Source: an uncultured Rhodospirillales bacterium
GTDB taxonomy: Bacteria > Pseudomonadota > Alphaproteobacteria > Acetobacterales > Acetobacteraceae
NCBI GenBank assembly: GCA_903844785.1
Contig: CAIMVB010000023.1
Span: 1 to 11,700 of the forward strand
DNA: 11,700 nucleotides
Direction of reading: 5' to 3'
The position numbers were made by a program, and so were the translations under genes. Shown here in pieces: positions 1-5,662 of this stretch; position 1 is the stretch's first letter, and each line of letters opens with the position of its first letter. The notes beneath the pieces were generated by a model that saw nothing but the letters and a program-made list of their open reading frames with translations, searched no databases and had not been told where the DNA came from.

Positions 1-211
1 GCTGCCGCTGCCCTTGGGGCTCCTCAATATCCTGGTGGGCCTCATGCGGCGTATTCCAGGCTTGCCTTCCATCGGCGCCGATGAAATCCGCCGCTTGACC
101 GAGGATAAGGCCTTCGACATTGCGCCCATGCGCGATATTCTCCGTGTTCTGCCCATCCCCCTGAAAGGGGGGCTGGCGCTGACATTTGCTGACGCCCACC
201 AAACTGCTTGA
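1..211 (+). CDS. NAD-dependent epimerase/dehydratase-like protein, C-terminal end (partial)
   Basis: The reading frame is open from base 2 to the TGA at 209-211 and encodes the last 69 residues of a protein that starts outside the window. The visible part reads LPLPLGLLNILVGL, then a stretch with IRRLTEDKAFDI, then a late PIPLKGGLAL. An R-L-x-E-D-K segment followed by a P-x-x-x-x-x-GL ending resembles the C-terminal substrate domain of extended SDR enzymes of the nucleotide-sugar epimerase/dehydratase (WcaG-like) group. The Rossmann fold and catalytic Tyr-Lys would lie upstream and are not visible, so the assignment rests on tail resemblance only. The M20 hydrolase gene starts 9 bp after the stop on the same strand, which suggests co-transcription. 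Confidence 0.45.
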   Translation, partial: LPLPLGLLNILVGLMRRIPGLPSIGADEIRRLTEDKAFDIAPMRDILRVLPIPLKGGLALTFADAHQTA

Positions 212-220
212 AGGTGCCCT

Positions 221-1396
221 ATGCCGATCATCAACCGCATCGCTGAATTCCACCCGGAAATGACCGCCTGGCGCCGGGATTTTCACGAACATCCGGAATT
301 GGGGTTTGAGGAAACGCGCACCTCCGCGGTCATTGCTGAAAAGCTCCGCGAATTCGGCTGTGATGAGGTGGTGACCGGTATCGCCAAAACCGGGATTGTC
401 GGCGTTATCCGTGGGCGTGTGGATAATGGCCGTGCCATTGGGCTGCGCGCGGATATCGATGCCCTGCCCATCCTGGAAGAAACCGGCCTGCCCTATGCCT
501 CCAAAATCCCCGGCAAGATGCATGCTTGCGGGCATGATGGGCATACCACCATGCTGCTGGGCGCGGCGAAGTACCTGGCGGAAACCCGCAATTTCGACGG
601 CACGGTTTATGTGATTTTCCAGCCCGCAGAAGAAAACCTGGCGGGTGGTGAGGTTATGGTAAAGGAAGGGCTATTCACCCGCTTTCCGATGGAACGCGTT
701 TTCGGCATGCATAATTGGCCGGGCGCGCCGGAAGGCACTTTCCTGTGGCGTGAAGGCCCGGTCATGGCGGCGGTGGCCAATCTGGAAGTGAATATCACCG
801 GCAAGGGTGCGCATGGCGCCATGCCGCATAATGGCGTTGACCCGATTGTGGTTGCCGCCGCCATTGTGCAGGCGCTGCAATCCATTGTCGCGCGCAATGT
901 GGAACCGGTGGAAGCGGGTGTGATCACCATTGGCCATATCAATGGCGGACACACCTTCAATGTCATCCCGGAAAATGTGCGCATGCTGGGCACAGCACGC
1001 TGGTTTGCCCCGGAAGTGGGCGATTTGCTGGAACGCCGCTTCAAGGAAACCGTGACCGGCATCGCCACCGCCATGGGTGCCACCGCCACCGCTGAATTCG
1101 CCCGCGCCTATCCCGCGACAATCAATGAAGTGGAAAGCGTGCATCTGGCCGCCAAGGCCGCGCGTGCCGTGCAAGGCGAAGCCCGCGTGCTGCCCATGCC
1201 GAAGCCAACCATGGGGGGTGAGGATTTCTCCTTCATGCTCAATGCCAAGGCGGGGGCTTATGTCATGCTGGGTGGCGGGCGTGGGCCGAATGAGGCGCAG
1301 GTGCATCACCCGCTTTATGATTTCAACGACAATATCCTGCCCGTCGGCGCTTCCTATTGGGCGACGCTGACGGAACAATTATTGCCGCGCGGTTGA
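221..1396 (+). CDS. M20D family amidohydrolase (hippurate hydrolase / N-acyl amino acid amidohydrolase type)
   Basis: A 391-residue metal-dependent amidohydrolase of peptidase family M20, subfamily D, a usual length for the group. These cytoplasmic enzymes cleave the amide bond of N-acyl or N-aroyl amino acids such as hippurate or acetylated amino acids. Visible motifs in order are RRDFHEHPELGFEE (18-31), the metal-binding HACGHDGH (101-108; Cys103 and His105 as likely ligands), QPAEEN (134-139; Glu137 catalytic, Glu138 ligand), GMHNWPG (162-168; His164), the dimerisation-domain start GKGAHGAMPHNGVDP (194-208), GGEDFS (332-337) and VHHPLYDFND (361-370; a late His ligand). There is no signal peptide. 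The ATG at 221 is preceded by a weak AAGG ribosome site. The preceding gene ends 9 bp upstream, so the two probably form an operon. The substrate is not predictable: aminoacylase, hippuricase and IAA-conjugate hydrolase annotations all occur in this subfamily. Confidence 0.93.
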   Translation: MPIINRIAEFHPEMTAWRRDFHEHPELGFEETRTSAVIAEKLREFGCDEVVTGIAKTGIVGVIRGRVDNGRAIGLRADIDALPILEETGLPYASKIPGKMHACGHDGHTTMLLGAAKYLAETRNFDGTVYVIFQPAEENLAGGEVMVKEGLFTRFPMERVFGMHNWPGAPEGTFLWREGPVMAAVANLEVNITGKGAHGAMPHNGVDPIVVAAAIVQALQSIVARNVEPVEAGVITIGHINGGHTFNVIPENVRMLGTARWFAPEVGDLLERRFKETVTGIATAMGATATAEFARAYPATINEVESVHLAAKAARAVQGEARVLPMPKPTMGGEDFSFMLNAKAGAYVMLGGGRGPNEAQVHHPLYDFNDNILPVGASYWATLTEQLLPRG

Positions 1397-1404
1397 AACA
1401 TACG

Positions 1405-1441
1405 CGGAAGGCGCGCCGGGTTTAACCGAGCGCGCTTTCCG
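1405..1441. terminator. Hairpin between convergent genes (possible bidirectional terminator)
   Basis: An 11-bp stem pairs 1405-1415 (CGGAAGGCGCG) with 1431-1441 (CGCGCTTTCCG), with one G-T wobble and a 15-nt loop. The loop contains a small palindrome, GGTTTAACC, at 1419-1427. It lies just after the amidohydrolase stop (1394-1396) and overlaps the last codons and the stop of the convergent gene (1422-1424). There is no clear T tract on either side, so intrinsic termination is an inference; it may instead protect 3' ends. Confidence 0.45.
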
Positions 1442-2333
1442 TTACATCCTCAGCCACCAAGCCGGCAAAGCCCGGCGTGCGCTTAATGGCGCCCGCTGAG
1501 AGCATGCCGCGTTCCAATTGCGCCAGCGCTTCCGGCGGGAAATGCGGCGCTTCGGTCCAAAGTTTCACAGATTTGTAGCGTGCAATGGAACGCGCCATCA
1601 GCGCGGCATCGCCACCCGGAAAGAAATCCGCGATGCAGGTGACAATTTCCTGCGGTGAGGCAGCGGCAAACCAGCGCAACGTGCGTGCCAAGCCACGCAC
1701 CATGGCTTCCATAGCCGCGCGCCTCGCTGAGATGACATCTGTTCGCGCATAAAACGCTGTATAGGAAGTCGGCCCCCGGCTGGCTTGGGCGTGCCAGACA
1801 TGGCCGGTGCCGGCGGTTTCCATCTGGCTGACCAGCGGTTCGAAAAGCTGCGCCACATCCAGCGTACCAGCAGCAACCGCTTCGGCATTGGCTGTCATGG
1901 GTTGATCCGTCACGCGCTTGATGGCGCCCGGATCAATGCCTGCCTGGCGGATATCATCCTGCAATGTCCACCAGGGGGTGGGCACTTCGCTCACGGTGCC
2001 AAGTGTCATTTGCGCTAGATCGCGCAGATGAAAGCCGGGATTGGGGTTTCGCCCGACCAGGAAGAAAGGATCGCCCATCACCACCGCGCCGAAAAGACGC
2101 AAGGGGCAAGCGTGATCTGCATCATGCGCCAGCAGCAGGCGCATCGGCCCACCCCAGGCGAGGTCCGCTGTGCGATCCAGCACCGAATCCTTCGCGAGGG
2201 AAGGTACGGTGCCGGCCAGCAAGGTAACCTCTACCCCTTCCGCCGCGTAATCGCCGCGCGCGAGTGCGGCATAGAAAGGCGCATAGAATAGCGCGCGGAA
2301 AGGTTCCTGGACCTTCAGGTGATGATTGGCCAT
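1422..2333 (-). CDS. Substrate-binding-protein-like protein (NMT1/THI5/SsuA fold) without a signal peptide
   Basis: A 303-residue protein of the periplasmic-binding-protein type II fold, resembling NMT1/THI5-like or SsuA-like ABC substrate-binding proteins. Supporting segments are LKVQEPFRALFYAPFYAAL near the N terminus, GDYAAEGVEVTLL (27-39), DLAWGGPMRLLL (57-68), DPFFLVGRNPNPGF (88-101), a hinge-like LGTVSEVPTPWW (111-122) and LDVAQLFEPLVSQ (158-170). Only six residues precede the first beta strand, so there is no Sec, Tat or lipoprotein leader and the protein should be cytoplasmic unless the start is wrong. The ATG lies 7 bp after the stop of the upstream SDR gene with no obvious Shine-Dalgarno, pointing to translational coupling. 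No ABC permease or ATPase gene is nearby. It may be an intracellular ligand-binding protein or an enzyme on this fold. Fold assignment is fairly secure; function is unknown. Confidence 0.75.
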   Translation of the reverse strand: MANHHLKVQEPFRALFYAPFYAALARGDYAAEGVEVTLLAGTVPSLAKDSVLDRTADLAWGGPMRLLLAHDADHACPLRLFGAVVMGDPFFLVGRNPNPGFHLRDLAQMTLGTVSEVPTPWWTLQDDIRQAGIDPGAIKRVTDQPMTANAEAVAAGTLDVAQLFEPLVSQMETAGTGHVWHAQASRGPTSYTAFYARTDVISARRAAMEAMVRGLARTLRWFAAASPQEIVTCIADFFPGGDAALMARSIARYKSVKLWTEAPHFPPEALAQLERGMLSAGAIKRTPGFAGLVAEDVTESALG

Positions 2334-2340
2334 GGCGCGT

Positions 2341-3099
2341 TCAGCCGCGACCTTCGAAGGGCATTTTCGTCGCCTTGATGGTCATGGTGAAGATATTCGC
2401 CTCCAGCGGCAGATTCGCCATATGCAGAATGGCATTGCCGACATGCGCCGCATCCATGGTGGGTTCCACCGCAACACTACCATCGGCCTGCTTCACGCCA
2501 CGCGTCATGCGCTGCGTCATGGGTGTGGCAGCATTGCCGATATCAATCTGCCCCGCGCAAATATCGTATTTGCGGCCATCGAGCATCAGGGATTTGGTCA
2601 GCCCCGTAATGGAATGCTTGGTGGCGGTATAAGGCGCGCTATCCGGGCGCGGCGTATGGGCGCTGATCGAACCATTATTGATGATGCGCCCGCCCTGCGG
2701 CTTCTGCTCCTTCATCATGCGAAACGCCGCCTGGGCGCACAGAAAACACCCGGTCAGGTTCACGCCCACAACGCGGGTCCAATCCGCATAGGTCAGGTCT
2801 TCAAAGGGCATGCCTGGCACATTGGTGCCGGCATTATTGAACAGCATATCAAGCCGCCCGAAGCGCTGCTTGACGGTCGCGAAAAGCGCATCCACCGCCG
2901 CCGGGTCTGAAACATCGGAAGGCACCGCCAGCGCGCGCGACGCATTGGCCCCCGCAAGCCCAATGGTTTCCTGCAAGGCATCGGCGCGGCGCCCTGCCAG
3001 CACCACCTGCCAACCACCGCCCAGCAGCGCCAGCGCCGCCGCGCGGCCCACGCCGCTGCCAGCGCCCGTGACAACCGCGATCTTGCCTTCAGTGCTCAT
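2341..3099 (-). CDS. SDR family oxidoreductase, predicted NADP(H)-preferring
   Basis: A 252-residue classical short-chain dehydrogenase/reductase, normal length, presumably cytoplasmic and using a hydroxyl/keto substrate. The cofactor motif TGAGSGVG is at 11-18, DVSD follows at 62-65, NNAG is at 88-91, Asn114 at 114, Ser144 in NNGSIS, and the catalytic YTATK gives Tyr157 and Lys161, so the full Asn-Ser-Tyr-Lys tetrad is present. After the second beta strand the sequence is LAGRRAD, and Arg37-Arg38 at that position usually signals NADP(H) preference. The C-terminal part ([17 protein letters not shown] and onward) is less typical than that of fatty-acid-type reductases. It is the middle gene of a three-gene minus-strand operon, 70 bp after the first SDR and 7 bp before the binding-protein-like gene. 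The substrate is unknown. Confidence 0.9.
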   Translation of the reverse strand: MSTEGKIAVVTGAGSGVGRAAALALLGGGWQVVLAGRRADALQETIGLAGANASRALAVPSDVSDPAAVDALFATVKQRFGRLDMLFNNAGTNVPGMPFEDLTYADWTRVVGVNLTGCFLCAQAAFRMMKEQKPQGGRIINNGSISAHTPRPDSAPYTATKHSITGLTKSLMLDGRKYDICAGQIDIGNAATPMTQRMTRGVKQADGSVAVEPTMDAAHVGNAILHMANLPLEANIFTMTIKATKMPFEGRG

Positions 3100-3131
3100 G
3101 TCTCATTTCTCTCTCTCAAGGGTTTGGCGAA

Positions 3132-3161
3132 GATTGCAGCGCCCGCGCGCGGCTGGCAATC
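3132..3161 (-). other. Intercistronic hairpin between the two SDR genes
   Basis: GATTGC (3132-3137) plus AGC (3138-3140) pairs with GCT (3152-3154) plus GCAATC (3156-3161), leaving one bulged G at 3155 and an 11-nt GC-rich loop. It lies in the 70-bp gap after the first SDR stop. No T tract follows, so it is more likely an RNA-processing or stability element than a terminator, and it could be fortuitous in GC-rich DNA. Confidence 0.25.
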
Positions 3162-3169
3162 CGCCGTCA

Positions 3170-3922
3170 TCAATAGGTCGCGCGCCCGCCCGATATGTCG
3201 AACACCGCACCGGTGGAAAAGGAACAGGCTTCTGAGGCCAGCCAGCAGACCAATTCCGCGATTTCCCCCACCTGCACAAAGCGATCCATCGGGATTTTGG
3301 ACCGCATCCAGGCGATTTGCTGCGCAGTCATTTGCTTGAAGATATCGGTCTCCGCCGCCGCAGGTGTCACGCAATTGGCCAAAACGCCGCTGCCCGCCAA
3401 TTCCTTGCCGAGGGATTTGGTCAGCCCAATCAAGCCAGCCTTGGAAGCGCTGTAATGCGATGCATTCGGATTGCCTTCCTTGCCAGCGATGGACGCAATA
3501 TTCACCACGCGCCCATAACCGGCGGCGCGCATATGCGGGACCACAGCGCGGGAGACGATGAAGGGTGCAATGAGGTTCACCTCAATCACGCGGCGCCATT
3601 CCGCCACGGGCAATTCCCAGACGGGCGCATTGCCGCCCGTGATGCCGGCATTATTGACCAGAATATCAATCCGCCCATGGGCAGAAAGGGTCGCTTCCGT
3701 TGCGGATTCCACCGCCGCCGCATCGGTTAGATCCAGGATATGGGTGCTGACACGCGCGGCCTGGCCAAGGCTTGCCGCGGCGGCCTTGGCGGCGGCTTCA
3801 TCCATATCCCAAATGGCGATGCCCGCACCGCGGCTTGCGGCAAGCGCCGCCACCGCAAGCCCAATGCCGCGCGCCGCCCCTGTTATCACCGCAACTCGGC
3901 CTGACAGATCAGTTTTCGCCAT
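3170..3922 (-). CDS. SDR family oxidoreductase, predicted NAD(H)-preferring
   Basis: A 250-residue classical SDR, first gene of the minus-strand operon. The glycine motif TGAARGIG is at 14-21, Asp64 and the DLTD segment bind the adenine side, NNAG is at 90-93, Asn115 lies in VIEVNL, Ser144 in NIASIAG, and YSASK supplies Tyr157 and Lys161. The C terminus ends in the common SDR sequence TGAVFDISGGRATY. After the second beta strand the sequence is IAIWDMD, and acidic Asp39 at that site usually means NAD(H), unlike the neighbouring SDR. The frame stays open far upstream, but the start at 3922 is clear: AGGAGG precedes the ATG with ideal spacing and the protein then begins like its family. It resembles 3-oxoacyl-ACP-reductase-like catabolic dehydrogenases; the substrate is unknown. 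It is divergent from the TRAP operon, with the shared control region suggesting a joint role. Confidence 0.92.
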   Translation of the reverse strand: MAKTDLSGRVAVITGAARGIGLAVAALAASRGAGIAIWDMDEAAAKAAAASLGQAARVSTHILDLTDAAAVESATEATLSAHGRIDILVNNAGITGGNAPVWELPVAEWRRVIEVNLIAPFIVSRAVVPHMRAAGYGRVVNIASIAGKEGNPNASHYSASKAGLIGLTKSLGKELAGSGVLANCVTPAAAETDIFKQMTAQQIAWMRSKIPMDRFVQVGEIAELVCWLASEACSFSTGAVFDISGGRATY

Positions 3923-4057
3923 GGAATCCTCCTGTTTCTGGCAGTCTTGACGGGAAAAGCCGCCCTGGAAAGAGGAAAGGCTTCCCGTGCCTGGAAATGC
4001 CTGCCTATACTTCCCCCAGCCGGTGCCTGACGCCGGTATAAAAACGGGAGAAACGTC
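3923..4057. promoter_or_regulatory. Divergent control region between the SDR operon and the TRAP operon
   Basis: This 135-bp region must hold promoters for both operons. On the minus side an AGGAGG ribosome site (around 3927-3933) serves the SDR gene; on the plus side GGGAG (4046-4050) serves dctP. Possible regulator sites are a direct repeat CCTGGAAA at 3964-3971 and 3990-3997 (26 bp apart), a direct repeat GCCGGT at 4019-4024 and 4032-4037, and an imperfect inverted pair CGGGAAAAGCC (3951-3961) / GGCTTCCCG (3979-3987). No regulator gene is seen in the window, so the binding protein is unknown. Confidence 0.5.
3982..4011 (+). promoter_or_regulatory. Candidate sigma-70-type promoter for the TRAP operon
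   Basis: TATACT at 4006-4011 matches the -10 consensus at five of six bases. A weak -35-like TTCCCG lies at 3982-3987 with an 18-bp spacer. This would place transcription start near 4018 and give a leader of about 40 nt before the dctP ATG. The poor -35 would fit an activated promoter. A second A/T-rich stretch TATAAAAA at 4037-4044 is too close to the ribosome site to act as a -10. Confidence 0.35.
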
Positions 4058-5059
4058 ATGAATCGTAGGCAATTGCTTGGGGCAACCCTGGCTGCGGCGG
4101 GCCTTGCCGCGCCGGCTGTGGCGCGCGCACAGCAGGCCATCACCCTGAATGGCGCGAGTCAGTTCAATGATGATCACGTCTTCACCCGCGCCCTGGTGCG
4201 GTTCGAAGAATTGGTGAAGCGCTACTATACTGCGGGCCCGGTGAATTTCGTGCTGCACAAAAACAGTAGCCTGGGGCTTGAGAAGCAGTATTTCGAATAT
4301 ATGTCGGCGGGCCGCGGTGCGGTGGATTACGGCATTGTCTCGCCAGCGCATATGTCCACCTTCAGCCGCGCGGCGCCTTTTGTGGATGCGCCCTTCCTGT
4401 TCCGTGACCTGAAGCATTGGAACCAGGTGCTCGATCAAAACCTTTTCGCGCCCGTCGCGGATGAGGTGGAACGCCGCGCCAAGGTGATGCTGATCGGCTA
4501 TGCCGGCGGTGGCGTGCGCAATATCTTCGCCAATAAGCGCATCACCAATATGGCGGAACTGCGCGGGCTGAAAGTGCGCGTGCAAGGCGCGCCGATCTGG
4601 TCGCGCACCTTCCAGGCGGCGGGGATGTCGCCATCCGTGATCGCCTATAATGAAGTCTATAACGGCATTCAGAACAACGTGATCGAAGCTGGTGAGAATG
4701 AAGCGGCGGGCGTTGAGGCAATGCGCTTCTATGAAGTGGCGCCCAACCTGATCATGACCGAACACGCCATCACCATCCGCCCGATCTGCTTCGCAAGCCA
4801 AACCCTGGCGCGGCTGCCCCCTGCCTTGCAGGAAGCGGTGAAGCGTGCGGGCCGTGAAGCGGGCGCCTTCGGGCGTGAGGCCGAAAGCAGTGAAGATGGG
4901 CAGAAAATCGCCGCCCTTGAAACTGCCGGCCGCTTGCGGCGCGTGGCTTTTAATGACCGTGCCGCGCTGAAGCGCGCGGTTGATCCAGTGATGGAAGCCT
5001 ATGCCAAGGAAGTGGGCGCCGAGAGCATCTTCACGCGTATCAATGCGCTGACTTCCTGA
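4058..5059 (+). CDS. dctP: TRAP transporter substrate-binding protein, DctP family
   Basis: A 333-residue periplasmic binding protein of a tripartite ATP-independent periplasmic (TRAP) transporter, which delivers an organic acid or related ligand to the DctQM membrane unit. The leader begins MNRRQLLGATLAAAGLA and has a likely signal peptidase site after ARA at residue 24; the NRRQLL segment is twin-arginine-like, suggesting Tat export of a folded protein. DctP family hallmarks include the LRGLKVRVQGAPIW segment, where Arg174 occupies the position of the conserved arginine that binds the ligand carboxylate, followed by GMSPSVIAYNEVYNGIQNNVIEAGENE (189-215), the typical P-x-x-x-x-x-x-E-v-y-x-a-l/i-q segment. 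GGGAG sits 7 bases before the ATG. It is first in the dctPQM order, with a 93-bp gap holding a hairpin before dctQ. The ligand cannot be deduced. Confidence 0.93.
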   Translation: MNRRQLLGATLAAAGLAAPAVARAQQAITLNGASQFNDDHVFTRALVRFEELVKRYYTAGPVNFVLHKNSSLGLEKQYFEYMSAGRGAVDYGIVSPAHMSTFSRAAPFVDAPFLFRDLKHWNQVLDQNLFAPVADEVERRAKVMLIGYAGGGVRNIFANKRITNMAELRGLKVRVQGAPIWSRTFQAAGMSPSVIAYNEVYNGIQNNVIEAGENEAAGVEAMRFYEVAPNLIMTEHAITIRPICFASQTLARLPPALQEAVKRAGREAGAFGREAESSEDGQKIAALETAGRLRRVAFNDRAALKRAVDPVMEAYAKEVGAESIFTRINALTS

Positions 5060-5068
5060 TGACGCAAT

Positions 5069-5099
5069 ACCTTCCAGCGGCCGTGTGCCGCTGGAAGGT
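5069..5099 (+). other. Perfect 13-bp intercistronic hairpin between dctP and dctQ
   Basis: ACCTTCCAGCGGC (5069-5081) is the exact reverse complement of GCCGCTGGAAGGT (5087-5099), with a 5-nt loop CGTGT. It begins 9 bp after the dctP stop. The right arm is followed by GATATGCC, with no T run; a TTTTTT run occurs only at 5121-5126, too far for a classical intrinsic terminator. The likely role is protecting the 3' end of a short dctP transcript or partial attenuation, so that binding protein is made in excess over the membrane subunits. Confidence 0.7.
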
Positions 5100-5152
5100 G
5101 ATATGCCAGAACAAGAAGAATTTTTTCAATCGCCGGATATTGAGGGGGCGTC

Positions 5153-5662
5153 ATGCGCGAAGCTGGTTTGCGCCAGGCCGTGCAAAGAATGGCTGATCTC
5201 TATAGCCGTTTTCTGTCATTGCTATTGGCGCTTTGCGTCTTCATTCTAATCTTTCCTGTGGCCTTGCAGGTGTTTGCGCGCTTCACGGATTTCCTGCCGC
5301 ACTACATCTGGACCGAGGAAATGGCGCGCTTTCTGCTGGTTTGGACCATCATGATCGGCGCTATGGTGGGGTTGAAGGAAGGCATCCATTTCAATGTGGA
5401 TCTTTGGCCGGATTTGAAGGGCCGCGCGCGCGCCGCGCTTGATCTGGTGACCGGAGTTTTCGTGCTGGCCTTTGCCGCCGCCTTCCTGTGGTACGGGATT
5501 GAGTTTGTGGATTTCGCTTGGTTTCGCATCAGCGAATTAGCGGAATTGCCGCTTTGGCTGATCCATCTCGCTTGGCCGATCCTTGGTTTTTCCTGGCTGC
5601 TTTTTGGCGGCCTTAAATTCTACGATGATTTGCGGATCCTGTTCGGGGGAGAAGCGCCATGA
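5153..5662 (+). CDS. dctQ: TRAP transporter small permease subunit, DctQ family
   Basis: A 169-residue integral membrane protein, the small subunit that pairs with DctM in a TRAP transporter in the inner membrane. Four hydrophobic segments are visible at about 19-41, 56-74, 95-116 and 133-153, the expected DctQ topology. The family signature is clear: WTEEMARFLLVWTIMIGA (53-70) with the conserved Glu-Glu and Arg, followed by LKEGIHFNVD (74-83), the usual G-x-H-x-x-V/I-D element. A GAGGGGG ribosome site precedes the ATG at 5153. Its end overlaps the start of dctM by 4 bp (ATGA), so the two membrane subunits are translationally coupled, unlike dctP, which is separated by a hairpin-containing gap. 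Confidence 0.92.
   Translation: MREAGLRQAVQRMADLYSRFLSLLLALCVFILIFPVALQVFARFTDFLPHYIWTEEMARFLLVWTIMIGAMVGLKEGIHFNVDLWPDLKGRARAALDLVTGVFVLAFAAAFLWYGIEFVDFAWFRISELAELPLWLIHLAWPILGFSWLLFGGLKFYDDLRILFGGEAP

Noticed and set aside
671..1378. A 235-codon minus-strand open frame inside the M20 amidohydrolase gene
   Set aside because: Shadow of a complete, motif-bearing gene; the translation is His- and Gly-rich and has no recognisable domain.
2326..2910. Plus-strand open frame of 194 codons opposite the second SDR
   Set aside because: Antisense to an SDR with full catalytic tetrad; composition matches a shadow frame.
4037..4044. TATAAAAA as the dctP -10 element
   Set aside because: Transcription would start at or beyond the ribosome site (4046-4050) and lose it; TATACT at 4006-4011 is better placed.
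3170..4801. A 543-codon minus-strand open frame running from the first SDR gene through the intergenic region and across dctP
   Set aside because: Only the SDR part (from 3922) resembles a protein family. The ATG at 3922 has a near-perfect ribosome site, and the upstream part is antisense to the well-supported dctP gene and has the His/Arg-rich composition of a shadow frame.
5121..5126. TTTTTT run after the dctP-dctQ hairpin as the tail of an intrinsic terminator
   Set aside because: It begins 21 bases beyond the stem, too far for a classical terminator, and the downstream dctQM genes belong to the same transporter.
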